Assembly (NCBI GenBank): GCA_964392455.1
Contig: CAYMPG010000001.1
Coordinates: forward strand, 62,001-126,000
DNA: 64,000 nucleotides
Origin: SFEL01 sp964392455
GTDB lineage: Bacteria; Bacillota; Clostridia; Christensenellales; CAG-138
Direction: 5' to 3'
Shown here: positions 36,090 through 44,009 of the stretch, in pieces
How positions within the stretch are numbered: position 1 is the stretch's first letter
Layout of the letters: each line of letters opens with the position of its first letter
Notes under the pieces: generated by a model
Database searches by the model: none
Told to the model about the DNA's origin: nothing
Seen by the model: the letters and a program-made list of their open reading frames with translations, nothing else
Made by a program: the position numbers and the translations under genes

Positions 36090-37205
36090 CTACAGGAGGC
36101 TGCGGTATATTGCGGCCATGGTGGCCACGTCAAACTTTACATAGCTCTGGTTAAGCAGCCGCTGCTGAAGCTCCTCCACATCCTTTGCAAAGGAATCAGC
36201 CTCAGGGTCAGTCATACCATAGGCGCTGAGGGGCTTACGGGGGATAATACGATCCAGCAGAGCCTCAAGGGCGGGGTATACATTATCCTCGCTGCACCCA
36301 AGCTCCTTTGCAAGGAGAGCTTCCAGGGTGAGGAGCTTGCCCTGGGGACGCTGGCGGCGATATTCCTTGAATACAGCGGTAAAGAACTGATAGTTTGCCT
36401 CGCCGTGGGTAACGTGGTATTTGCCGCTGAGGGGATAGGACATGGCGTGTACTGCGCCGGTGCCTGCATTGGCGAAGGCTATGCCTGCTATATTGCTGGC
36501 AGAGAGAAAATCCGGCAGCAGGGCTATGCGGGCAGCTTCGCCTTCCTCAAGCACCCGCTTAAAGCCGCTGATGATGAGCCGTATGGCTTCCAGGCTGAAA
36601 AGCTCAGTATATCGGCTGGCCTTGGGGGAAAGGTAGGACTCTGCGGCGTGTATCAGGGCATCTATGGCGCTGGTGGCAAATACCTCATAGGGCATTTCCT
36701 CAAGCAGCTCAGGTATCAGCACGGCGCAGTCCGGGAATATGGCCTCATCTGCAAGGCCCAGCTTGGTGCTGCGGCTGGTGATGGCCGATATGGATACGCT
36801 GGATACCTCGCTTCCTGCGCCGCAGGTGGTGGGCACGGCGATAAGCTCATGCTCCTTTATGATGGGCACCCGGCGCATGAAAATATCCTCGGTACATTCT
36901 GCGTCCTTGAGCACAAGCACCTTTGCCATATCTATTGCGCCGCCGCCTCCAACGGCGATAATGCGGCTGCATCCGCTCTGCCTGAAGTCCTTTATAAGGG
37001 CATCTATCATTATATCGGTAGGCTCTCCGGCGCCGTATTTGGATTTGAATTCCACATGGCACTTAAGGCCAAGCTCTGCAAAGTATCTTTCGTATACCCG
37101 GCGGCTGATGAGCATAAAGTCATTTTCGCAGATATTGAATTCGGCGGCAAACTGGGCGGCGTTATCAAAGCTCTTTACGGCGGTCTTTTGGCGGAAAAGC
37201 TGCAT
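36090..37205 (-). CDS. Iron-containing alcohol dehydrogenase, 4-hydroxybutyrate dehydrogenase-like
   Basis: 371 residues from ATG at 37205, with AGGAGG ten bases upstream; an earlier in-frame ATG adds 20 non-conserved residues. NAD-binding GGGGAIDMAK, the VPTTCGAGSEV segment and metal-binding histidines (DALIHAAESY; GAVHAMSYPLSGKYHVTHGEAN) mark a group III (iron-dependent) alcohol dehydrogenase. From memory the whole sequence closely follows the Clostridium kluyveri 4-hydroxybutyrate dehydrogenase, which interconverts succinate semialdehyde and 4-hydroxybutyrate. No partner genes of that pathway are next to it, so another aldehyde/alcohol pair remains possible. Confidence 0.86.
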   Translation of the reverse strand: MQLFRQKTAVKSFDNAAQFAAEFNICENDFMLISRRVYERYFAELGLKCHVEFKSKYGAGEPTDIMIDALIKDFRQSGCSRIIAVGGGGAIDMAKVLVLKDAECTEDIFMRRVPIIKEHELIAVPTTCGAGSEVSSVSISAITSRSTKLGLADEAIFPDCAVLIPELLEEMPYEVFATSAIDALIHAAESYLSPKASRYTELFSLEAIRLIISGFKRVLEEGEAARIALLPDFLSASNIAGIAFANAGTGAVHAMSYPLSGKYHVTHGEANYQFFTAVFKEYRRQRPQGKLLTLEALLAKELGCSEDNVYPALEALLDRIIPRKPLSAYGMTDPEADSFAKDVEELQQRLLNQSYVKFDVATMAAIYRSLL

Positions 37206-37236
37206 TATGATTTGTCCTCCTGATAGTGATAAGCTA

Positions 37237-37265
37237 ATGATACTATAATTCCCATGGCAATTCAA
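37237..37265 (-). promoter_or_regulatory. Promoter of the iron alcohol dehydrogenase
   Basis: On the minus strand TTGAAT (37265-37260), a 17-base spacer and TATCAT (37242-37237), 32 bp before the start codon at 37205. Confidence 0.6.
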
Positions 37266-37280
37266 ATCCCTTTAGGTGCA

Positions 37281-37309
37281 AAAAAGCCGCTGCACCGGGC
37301 AGCGGCTTT
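37281..37309 (-). terminator. Terminator of the KdpE-like gene
   Basis: Minus-strand hairpin AAGCCGCTGC / GCAGCGGCTT followed by TTTT, 17 bp beyond the response regulator stop codon. Confidence 0.87.
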
Positions 37310-37325
37310 GTGTGTGGAGGGATGA

Positions 37326-38030
37326 TCAGTTATCGTAGTGGTCGATCATGCGATAGCCTACGCCGGTTTCAGTGATGATAAACTGGGGGTCGGCGGGGTT
37401 TTCTTCAATCTTGCGGCGTATATTGGCCATATTCACCCTGAGTATCTGATTATTTACCGTGGGACGGGCGCCCCATACGCTGCGTATGATAAAATCGTAG
37501 GTGAGCACCTTGCCTATGTGCAGCATGGTGAGCATGACGATTTTGTATTCTATCTGGGTAAGGTGTATCTCCTGGTTGTTAACGTATACGCGGCGCTTGT
37601 CGTAATCTATGGTAAGGGCGCCGTTGGTGACCTTGCCGGTGGGAGTATCCGGGCTGTCCACGCTGGCATGGCGCAGGGCAATGCGTATGCGGGCAAGAAG
37701 CTCTGCCGTGCCGAAGGGCTTGGTAACGTAATCATCTGCGCCAAGGTCAAGGGCTTCCACCTTGTCCTTTTCCCTGTTGCGGGCGGAGAGCACCACTATT
37801 GGCACACGGGACCACTGGCGCACGCTGCGTATAACGTCCAGCCCATCCATATCACCCAGCCCAAGATCCAGCAGTACCACATCGGGGCAGTGGGAGGATA
37901 TTGAGGAAATGGCCTCGCGGCCTGTGCTTACGGAGATGACCTTGTAGTCGTTTGCGGTGAATATTGTGGTGAGGAGATGGACTATGGCCTTATCATCCTC
38001 AACCACCAGCACGATAGGCAGATTTTTCAT
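37326..38030 (-). CDS. OmpR-family response regulator, KdpE-like
   Basis: 234 residues: a receiver domain (1-120, phospho-acceptor Asp in VVLLDLGLGDMDG and conserved Lys in DDYVTKPF) plus a winged-helix DNA-binding domain (about 135-232, HLTQIEYKIVMLTML, ITETGVGYRM). Overall pattern is KdpE-like. Its probable kinase is the divergent KdpD-like gene 301 bp away. No kdpFABC genes are in the window, so potassium control is only a guess. A perfect TATAAT on the minus strand (38085-38080) without a good -35 lies in front of it, with decamer repeats further upstream. Confidence 0.9.
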   Translation of the reverse strand: MKNLPIVLVVEDDKAIVHLLTTIFTANDYKVISVSTGREAISSISSHCPDVVLLDLGLGDMDGLDVIRSVRQWSRVPIVVLSARNREKDKVEALDLGADDYVTKPFGTAELLARIRIALRHASVDSPDTPTGKVTNGALTIDYDKRRVYVNNQEIHLTQIEYKIVMLTMLHIGKVLTYDFIIRSVWGARPTVNNQILRVNMANIRRKIEENPADPQFIITETGVGYRMIDHYDN

Positions 38031-38129
38031 GGGGAGCCTCCATATAGCTTGTTATGTGAAGCGTATTTTATATATTTGTATTATACAATCCATGCTGGGG
38101 AGAAAGAAAGCCAAATATGTTTAGTTATC

Positions 38130-38169
38130 GTTAAGGAATGTTAAGAGACGTTATGGAACGTTAAAGAAA
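38130..38169. promoter_or_regulatory. Four decamer direct repeats, candidate response-regulator operator
   Basis: GTTA starts at 38130, 38140, 38150 and 38160, giving GTTAAGGAAT, GTTAAGAGAC, GTTATGGAAC and GTTAAAGAAA. The 10-bp period puts each on the same face of the helix, as for tandem binding of OmpR-family regulators. The repeats lie between the divergent KdpE-like and KdpD-like genes, roughly 45-85 bp upstream of the -10 box for the regulator gene (38085-38080), a place suited to activation. Confidence 0.6.
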
Positions 38170-38331
38170 TTCTAAACGGCTTGCATATGACCCGAGGGGT
38201 ATTCTTAACGCATATTTGATAAAAAATACTCAACCTGGCATGACGGCACTGCTGTGGAGCATATTTTTATGACGGTTTATATACGCACCCAAGCCTTGTA
38301 TGCTGCCATGGGGTGATGGTATAATCAATAT

Positions 38332-39405
38332 ATGAAAAAGCTGATAATGAAAAACATAAAACGGATAAAGAACTTCCGCCTGGAAGCAAGACCCATGTTG
38401 TACACACTGCTTATAATGCTGGGGGCTACGCTTATCAGCTTTATGCTGCATAAGTTTTTTATCCTGAATAACAATGTATCAATGATATACGCCCTTGCGG
38501 TGGTGCTGGTGGCCTGCGTGGCGCCAAATTATTTTTATGGCATGGTGGCTTCCCTTATCAGCGTTATAGGCGTGAATTATTTCTTTACGGCTCCATACTG
38601 GGCGCTGAATTTCACCATGACCGGCTACCCCATAACCTTCCTTATCATGCTTGTGACCTCCATCATCACCAATACCCTGGTGATAGGCTATCGTGACAGA
38701 CATACGGCCAGGCTGGAGGCAGAAAAGGAAAAGCTCAGGAGCAATCTTCTCAGGGCCATTTCCCACGACCTCCGCACCCCACTTACCTCAATATCCGGCT
38801 CCAGCGCTGCCCTGCTGGAGGATCATGGCAAGATAAGCACAGAGGATGGAAAGGCACTGATAAGCGATATTCACGACAATGCCCAGTGGCTTATACGGAT
38901 GGTGGAAAACCTGCTGTCTGTTACCCGTATGCAGAGCGGGGTATCCGCCGTGCAGAAGGTACCGGAGATGATGGAGGAGATAGTAGCTACAGCCGTATCT
39001 CAGGTAAGAAAGAGGTTCCCGGGCAGCTCCATATCCATCAGGGTGCAGGACGAGCCGGTGGATGTGCCGATGGACGGCACCCTCATAGTTCAGGTGATAA
39101 TCAACCTTATAGAAAACGCCATATTCCACAGCGGAAGCACTGACCCCATACAGGTATCAGCCAGGGCCACCGAAAAGGAAGCAGTTATTTCCGTGCGGGA
39201 CCATGGGGTTGGCGTGGATGTGCAGCGGATAGAAAGGCTATTTGATGGGCATATCGACTCTGAGCGCACCGGAGACAGCACCAGAGGCATGGGCATAGGG
39301 CTTTCGCTGTGTACTGCCATAGTGCGGGCTCATGGCGGAAGGCTGTGGGTGGAAAATGCGGCGGATGGAGGCGCAGTATTCAGCTTTTCCCTGCCGATGG
39401 AGTAA
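38332..39405 (+). CDS. Sensor histidine kinase with DUF4118, short KdpD-like
   Basis: 357 residues. Four membrane helices (about 20-120) form the DUF4118 domain of KdpD C-terminal halves, with FYGMVASLISVIGVNYFFTAPYW characteristic of it. Then come HisKA with a phosphorylated histidine in RAISHDLRTPLTSI and an HATPase domain (NLIENAIFHS, DHGVGVD, GMGIGLSLC). The large N-terminal KdpD and UspA domains of full-length KdpD (about 900 residues) are absent, so this is the C-terminal half as a separate protein. Partner is most likely the divergent KdpE-like regulator. The 301-bp divergent region has the decamer repeats. Confidence 0.9.
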   Translation: MKKLIMKNIKRIKNFRLEARPMLYTLLIMLGATLISFMLHKFFILNNNVSMIYALAVVLVACVAPNYFYGMVASLISVIGVNYFFTAPYWALNFTMTGYPITFLIMLVTSIITNTLVIGYRDRHTARLEAEKEKLRSNLLRAISHDLRTPLTSISGSSAALLEDHGKISTEDGKALISDIHDNAQWLIRMVENLLSVTRMQSGVSAVQKVPEMMEEIVATAVSQVRKRFPGSSISIRVQDEPVDVPMDGTLIVQVIINLIENAIFHSGSTDPIQVSARATEKEAVISVRDHGVGVDVQRIERLFDGHIDSERTGDSTRGMGIGLSLCTAIVRAHGGRLWVENAADGGAVFSFSLPME

Positions 39406-39434
39406 AATGAAGACAGGTTTACATAATCTTCGGC

Positions 39435-39463
39435 TTGACGCAGCCGGGGCAATGTGATAACAT
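39435..39463 (+). promoter_or_regulatory. Promoter of the pyr operon
   Basis: TTGACG (39435-39440), a 17-base spacer and TAACAT (39458-39463), putting transcription start near 39470 and a leader of about 135 bases before the attenuator. Confidence 0.6.
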
Positions 39464-39494
39464 ATCAAAAGTTTGAGCAAAAAGGAGGGCCACC

Positions 39495-39608
39495 ATGAAG
39501 CGCTTTACGGCTGGAGAATTCATGCAGAGTATCAGCGGATTGGTGCCCCATTGTGAAATATTTGTTTTTTTTAAATCTTTCCATTTGATTGGGAAGATTT
39601 TTTTATAA
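39495..39608 (+). CDS. pyrL-like leader peptide of the pyr operon
   Basis: 37 codons from ATG 39495, with a perfect AAAGGAGG 7-8 bases upstream. The codons for Phe-Val-Phe-Phe fall on a U-rich tract (eight Ts at 39565-39572). The ORF then continues through both arms of the following terminator hairpin and stops at TAA 39606-39608. This matches the logic of the E. coli pyrBI leader, in which low UTP stalls RNA polymerase in the U-tract so the trailing ribosome closes up and prevents the terminator hairpin. The peptide itself is unlikely to have a job. Confidence 0.75.
   Translation: MKRFTAGEFMQSISGLVPHCEIFVFFKSFHLIGKIFL
39573..39605 (+). terminator. Attenuator terminator before pyrB
   Basis: AAATCTTTCCA (39573-39583) pairs with TGGGAAGATTT (39590-39600), with one G-U pair and a six-base loop, followed by a T-run ending at 39604. 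It starts directly after the eight-T tract and lies inside the leader ORF, 36 bp before pyrB. Confidence 0.83.
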
Positions 39609-39640
39609 CCTTTATATTTGATATGCGAAAGGAGAAACCA

Positions 39641-40570
39641 ATGCTTAAAGGAAGAAGTATTCTGGAACCCATGGACATGACCGTAGAGGAGCTTGAGGGA
39701 ATATTCGATTTGGCAGATGCCATTATTGAGGAGCCTGCAAAGTATGCCCATGCCTGTGATGGCAAGCTGCTTGCCACTCTTTTTTATGAGCCCAGCACCC
39801 GCACCCGCTTCAGCTTTGAGGCTGCCATGCTGCGTCTTGGCGGCAAGGTGATAGGCTTCTCCGAGCCCAATTCCAGCTCCGTAGCAAAGGGCGAAAGCAT
39901 TGCGGATACCATCCGCACCATTGCCTGCTATGCAGATATCGCCGTTATGCGCCACCCCAAGGAGGGCGCTCCCCGTATAGCTGCAAACAGCACCACCATG
40001 CCCGTAATCAATGCCGGCGATGGCGGCCATCAGCATCCCACCCAGACCCTTACCGACCTTCTGACCATACGCCGCCGCAAGGGTGGCTTCAAAAACCTGA
40101 CTGTGGGCCTCTGCGGCGACCTTAAGTTTGGCCGCACGGTACATTCACTTATCAAGGCCCTGTCCCGCTATGAGGGCGTGAGCTTCATCATGATTTCCCC
40201 TGAGGAGCTGCGTATTCCTGAATATGTACGCAAGGGCGTGCTGGATGCAAACAACATTCCTTATCGTGAGGTAAAGAAGATGCAGGAGGTAATGCCTGAG
40301 CTGGATGTGCTGTATATGACCCGCGTGCAGCGTGAGCGCTTCTTCAATGAGGATGATTATATCCGCCTGAAGGATCGCTACATACTGGATCTGGACAAGC
40401 TGACCAACGCAAAGCAGGATCTGATGATACTTCATCCCCTGCCCCGTGTAAACGAGATAGCCGTAGAGGTGGACAGCGACCCCAGGGCTCTGTATTTTGA
40501 GCAGGCCCAGAACGGCATGTACGTTCGCATGTCCCTGATTATGAAGCTGCTTGGCATTGAAGTACAGTAA
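39641..40570 (+). CDS. pyrB: Aspartate carbamoyltransferase catalytic subunit
   Basis: 309 residues from ATG 39641, with AAAGGAG upstream. The carbamoyl-phosphate loop PSTRTRFSFE is at 51-60 (STRTR 52-56), the SSSVAKGES loop follows, and HPTQTLTDL and HPLPRVNEI are conserved further on. It joins carbamoyl phosphate and aspartate in the second step of UMP synthesis. A separate PyrI subunit is encoded 14 bp downstream, so the allosteric class B enzyme is expected. Expression is likely controlled by the leader attenuator. Confidence 0.97.
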   Translation: MLKGRSILEPMDMTVEELEGIFDLADAIIEEPAKYAHACDGKLLATLFYEPSTRTRFSFEAAMLRLGGKVIGFSEPNSSSVAKGESIADTIRTIACYADIAVMRHPKEGAPRIAANSTTMPVINAGDGGHQHPTQTLTDLLTIRRRKGGFKNLTVGLCGDLKFGRTVHSLIKALSRYEGVSFIMISPEELRIPEYVRKGVLDANNIPYREVKKMQEVMPELDVLYMTRVQRERFFNEDDYIRLKDRYILDLDKLTNAKQDLMILHPLPRVNEIAVEVDSDPRALYFEQAQNGMYVRMSLIMKLLGIEVQ

Positions 40571-40584
40571 AGGAGGCACAGACC

Positions 40585-41013
40585 ATGATAGTAAACAGCA
40601 TTGAAAAGGGTATCGTAATAGACCACATTACCGCCGGCACCGGCAACAGGATACTGGATTATCTCAATATCGATACCAAAAACAACACCGTGGCCTTCAT
40701 CATGAACGCTACCAGCCATAAGCATGGGCGCAAGGATTTGATAAAGATAGAAAACGTTACTGACGTTGACCTTACAGTGCTGGGCCTGCTTGATCCCAAC
40801 GCCACCGTGAACGTGATAGAAAACGGAAAGATAGTGAAAAAGATAAGCCTTGAGCTTCCTGAGACCGTGGTGGATGTGATAAAGTGCAAAAACCCCCGCT
40901 GCGTTACCAGTGTGGAGCGCAATGCACACCATGTATTCCACCTTATGAATGCGGAAACCCATGAATATCGCTGCGAATACTGCGATGAAATCGTGAGCAT
41001 GAAGGGCGAATAA
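40585..41013 (+). CDS. pyrI: Aspartate carbamoyltransferase regulatory subunit
   Basis: 142 residues, usual for PyrI. The N-terminal nucleotide-binding domain (GIVIDHITAGTG, ILDYL) is followed by a zinc domain with Cys101, Cys106, Cys130 and Cys133 (C-x4-C and C-x2-C), which contacts PyrB. In other species it gives feedback control by CTP/UTP and ATP. AAGGAGG lies upstream of the ATG at 40585. It is found in a subset of Clostridia; most low-GC Firmicutes have PyrB alone. Confidence 0.96.
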   Translation: MIVNSIEKGIVIDHITAGTGNRILDYLNIDTKNNTVAFIMNATSHKHGRKDLIKIENVTDVDLTVLGLLDPNATVNVIENGKIVKKISLELPETVVDVIKCKNPRCVTSVERNAHHVFHLMNAETHEYRCEYCDEIVSMKGE

Positions 41014-41027
41014 GGCAGGAGCTTGCA

Positions 41028-41069
41028 GGGCTTGCTTTCCCGGGAAATACACTTCTGAGGGGCAAGCCC
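41028..41069 (+). other. Intercistronic hairpin between pyrI and pyrC
   Basis: GGGCTTGC (41028-41035) pairs with GCAAGCCC (41062-41069) across a 26-base loop, just before the pyrC ribosome binding site. No T-run follows, so it may affect mRNA processing or stability. Function unknown. Confidence 0.45.
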
Positions 41070-41099
41070 GTGATATATGATATGGAAAGGAGCCGGGCG

Positions 41100-42326
41100 A
41101 TGAACATCTGCATAGCAGGCGGAAGGCTTGTAGACCCCACCATGGGCCTGGATGAGCAGGGGGATATTTACATAAGCCATGGAAAAATTGCGGCCATAAG
41201 GAGCAGCAGCTTTTCCGGAGGGGATATACCGGAGGGCGAGCTTGAGCGCATTGATGCGGGCGGCGCAGCGGTGACCCCGGGGCTTATAGACCTGCACGTT
41301 CATTTCAGAGACCCTGGCTTCTGCTACAAGGAGGATATGCATACAGGCTGCGCTGCCGCAGCGGCAGGAGGCTTTACCACCGTATGCATGATGCCAAACC
41401 TTAAGCCTGTAACGGATACGCCGGAGCATGTGCGCTGCCTTGCTGAAAGGGCAGAGGGCATACGTGCGCTGCCCGTAGGCTCCATCACACTGGGCCAGCA
41501 GGGCAGGAAGATAGCTGATATTGCCGGCATGAAGGCGGCAGGTGCCTGCGCCATAAGTGAGGATGGGCGCTCCGTGGCAGATGCCGGTGTGATGCTCAGG
41601 GCGATGAAGGCGGCGGCTGAAGCAGGTATGCCGGTATTTGACCATACCGAGGATGATTCCCTTGCAGGCACAGCCCTTGGGGAAACCATAATAGCGGTAA
41701 GGGATATGCTCCTTGCAAAGGATACGGGCTGCAGACTGCACCTTTGCCACATAAGCTGCGGCATAGCCCTTGAGGCAATAAGGGCTGCAAAGGCCAATGG
41801 CCTTGGGGTAACGGCGGAAACAGCCCCACATTATTTCGTATTTGACAGCTCCAGGGCTGACCATGGCCACTTTAAAATGAACCCGCCCCTGCGTACAGAG
41901 CAGGATGTGCAGGCGGTTATACAGGCCATAAAGGACGGCACGCTGGATGCCATAGCCACTGACCACGCTCCGCACAGCGCCGAGGAAAAGCAATGCGCCT
42001 ATGATAAGGCGCTCAATGGGGTCATCGGCCTTGAAACCTCATTCCCGGTAAGCTATACTGCCCTTGTAAGGGACGGGCATATCCGGCTTGACAGGCTCAT
42101 AGAGCTTATGAGCTGCAATCCTGCCAGAATACTTGGGGATGACAGCCGGGGCACCCTCAGGCCGGGAGCTGCCGGAGATGTGGCGGTGTTTGACATAGCC
42201 ACGCCATACAGTATATGTGCCGATGCCTTCCGCTCAAAGGGGCGCAATACTCCCTTTGAAGGCATGGAGGTATATGGAAAGACCCTTATGACAGTATGCG
42301 GCGGCAATATAGTATACAGGGCATAG
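41100..42326 (+). CDS. pyrC: Dihydroorotase
   Basis: 408 residues from ATG 41100, with AAAGGAG eight bases upstream. Amidohydrolase fold with metal ligands in DLHVHFRDPG (His66, His68), then GGFTTVCMMPN, DHTED, a later metal-binding histidine in LHLCHIS, and the catalytic DHAPH aspartate motif. It closes carbamoyl aspartate to dihydroorotate. It is of the class I (long) dihydroorotase type common in Gram-positive bacteria. It is the third structural gene of the operon. Confidence 0.96.
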   Translation: MNICIAGGRLVDPTMGLDEQGDIYISHGKIAAIRSSSFSGGDIPEGELERIDAGGAAVTPGLIDLHVHFRDPGFCYKEDMHTGCAAAAAGGFTTVCMMPNLKPVTDTPEHVRCLAERAEGIRALPVGSITLGQQGRKIADIAGMKAAGACAISEDGRSVADAGVMLRAMKAAAEAGMPVFDHTEDDSLAGTALGETIIAVRDMLLAKDTGCRLHLCHISCGIALEAIRAAKANGLGVTAETAPHYFVFDSSRADHGHFKMNPPLRTEQDVQAVIQAIKDGTLDAIATDHAPHSAEEKQCAYDKALNGVIGLETSFPVSYTALVRDGHIRLDRLIELMSCNPARILGDDSRGTLRPGAAGDVAVFDIATPYSICADAFRSKGRNTPFEGMEVYGKTLMTVCGGNIVYRA

Positions 42327-42348
42327 CCGAAAGAAAGGAATAACCCAC

Positions 42349-43254
42349 ATGATAGATACCCTTATACAGAGAATAGATCAGCTTAATAACCCTACAGTGG
42401 TGGGTCTGGACCCTACGCTGGAGATGATGCCCGGCTATATAATGGAGGAAAAGTTTGCCCAGTATGGAAAGACACCTCAGGCCGTGGCGGAGATGTTTGT
42501 GGAATTTAACAGGCAGATAATGGAGGCGGTGCAGGATATAGTGCCTGCGGTAAAGCCCCAGATAGCCTTTTACGAGCGCTATGGCATACATGGCCTCATG
42601 GCCTACGAAAGAACGGCGAGCCTTGCAAAGAAAATGGGCTTTGTGGTCATAGGTGACATAAAGCGGGGAGATATAGGCTCCACCGCCGCAGCATACGCTG
42701 CCCATATAGGTGGCACGGATATAGCCGGTGAAAAATATGACCTGTGGCATGAGGACTTTATCACAGTCAATCCATACCTTGGCGTGGATGGCATAAAGCC
42801 CTTTGTGGATGCCTGCAACAGCAATGATAAGGGCATATTCGTTCTGGTAAAGACCAGCAACCCCTCCAGCAGTCAGCTTCAGGATAAGCTGGTGGATGGC
42901 GTGCCTGTGTACCTTCATGTGGCGGCGCTGGTGGATGAATGGGGCAGGGAGGCCATGGGAGAAAAGGGCTATAGCCGTGTTTGTGCCGTGGTTGGAGCTA
43001 CTCACCGTGAGCAGGGCGCAAATGTGCGCCGTGCCCTGCCAAATACCTTCTTCCTGGTGCCGGGCTACGGCGCCCAGGGAGGCACTGCAGAGGATATACG
43101 CGGCTTCTTTGATGCAGAGCGCAGGGGCTGCATAGTCAATTCCTCCAGAGGCATAATCGCAGCCTACAGGAAAAACGAAAAGTATGGCGAGAGGGACTTT
43201 GCCCAGGCTGCCCGTGATGCTGCCATTGCCATGCGAAAGGATATTATGGGATGA
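42349..43254 (+). CDS. pyrF: Orotidine 5'-phosphate decarboxylase (type 2)
   Basis: 301 residues, the longer type 2 form. It has VVGLDPTLEMMP at the start, KPQIAFYERYG, the catalytic VIGDIKRGDIGSTAAAYA motif and a C-terminal phosphate-binding VPGYGAQG region. It converts OMP to UMP, the last step. AAAGGAA precedes the ATG at 42349; the stop overlaps pyrK by 4 bp. Confidence 0.96.
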   Translation: MIDTLIQRIDQLNNPTVVGLDPTLEMMPGYIMEEKFAQYGKTPQAVAEMFVEFNRQIMEAVQDIVPAVKPQIAFYERYGIHGLMAYERTASLAKKMGFVVIGDIKRGDIGSTAAAYAAHIGGTDIAGEKYDLWHEDFITVNPYLGVDGIKPFVDACNSNDKGIFVLVKTSNPSSSQLQDKLVDGVPVYLHVAALVDEWGREAMGEKGYSRVCAVVGATHREQGANVRRALPNTFFLVPGYGAQGGTAEDIRGFFDAERRGCIVNSSRGIIAAYRKNEKYGERDFAQAARDAAIAMRKDIMG

Positions 43255-44009
43255 AAAAGGTATCCATTGCCACAGTAAGGGAAAATACACCCATAGCACA
43301 GGGCATTTACAGAATAGAGCTTGAGCTTCCGGAGGAAGTAAGCGTAACGCCGGGCCAGTTTGTAAACGTGTACCCGGATGACGGGGCGCATCTTTTGCCC
43401 CGGCCAATAAGCATATGCCGGGCAGACGGTCGCCGGCTCACGCTGGTATACCGGGCGGTGGGCGCAGGCACAGGGCTGATGTCCCGCCTTCATGAGGGGG
43501 ATACTATCAGGGTGTCAGACCCGCTGGGCAATGGCTTTACCTTGCCGGAAAGCGGAAACGTGCTGCTGGTGGGGGGCGGCGTAGGCGTGCCGCCGCTGCT
43601 GGGCACAGCCATCGCCGCAAGGGCAAAGGGCCTTGGCGTAATGGCTGCGCTGGGTTACAGAAGCGAGCTGTTTTTAAAGGAAGAATTTGAACGGGAAGGA
43701 AAGCTGCTCATAGCTACAGATGACGGCAGCGCAGGCCACCATGGTACGGTGGTGGAGCTGCTGAGGGCAAGCAGCATCCCGGCGGATACCACTGTGCTTT
43801 CCTGTGGGCCAAAGCTCATGCTCAGGGCGCTGGTGGAGTATTGTGCCGAGGCGGGGCTCCCTGTGCAGGTATCCCTTGAGGAGCGCATGGGCTGCGGCTA
43901 TGGCGCATGTGTGGGCTGCGTATGCAGGCTGATGCAGAATGGGGCCGTGGTGCAGAAGCGGGTCTGCAAGGATGGCCCGGTATTTAACGGCAGCGAGGTG
44001 ATATTCTGA
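43251..44009 (+). CDS. pyrK: Dihydroorotate dehydrogenase electron transfer subunit
   Basis: 252 residues. FAD-binding region RPISI near 51-55, NAD-binding GGGVGVPPL at 108-116, and a [2Fe-2S] site with Cys215, Cys220, Cys223 and Cys239 (CGYGACVGC). PyrK couples PyrD to NAD+ in class 1B dehydrogenases, which suits an organism without quinones. Overlaps pyrF by 4 bp and pyrD by one base (TGATGA). Confidence 0.95.
   Translation: MKKVSIATVRENTPIAQGIYRIELELPEEVSVTPGQFVNVYPDDGAHLLPRPISICRADGRRLTLVYRAVGAGTGLMSRLHEGDTIRVSDPLGNGFTLPESGNVLLVGGGVGVPPLLGTAIAARAKGLGVMAALGYRSELFLKEEFEREGKLLIATDDGSAGHHGTVVELLRASSIPADTTVLSCGPKLMLRALVEYCAEAGLPVQVSLEERMGCGYGACVGCVCRLMQNGAVVQKRVCKDGPVFNGSEVIF

Noticed and set aside
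36063..37223. 386-codon plus-strand ORF opposite the alcohol dehydrogenase
   Set aside because: It mirrors a gene with full catalytic motifs on the minus strand and has no recognisable family; high GC and codon bias create such antisense ORFs.
38124..38169. CRISPR-like spaced repeats
   Set aside because: Repeats are only 10 bp with no spacers and no cas genes; they fit a regulator operator.
37326..39405. Full kdp potassium transport locus
   Set aside because: Only a KdpE-like regulator and a kinase with the C-terminal half of KdpD are present; no kdpFABC genes.
39420..39640. PyrR-binding attenuator in the pyr leader
   Set aside because: No PyrR-type anti-antiterminator loop was recognised, and the leader ORF plus U-tract explains the region better.
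40659..41993. 444-codon minus-strand ORF opposite pyrI and pyrC
   Set aside because: Antisense of two well-identified genes; Cys/His/Tyr-rich composition typical of a shadow frame.
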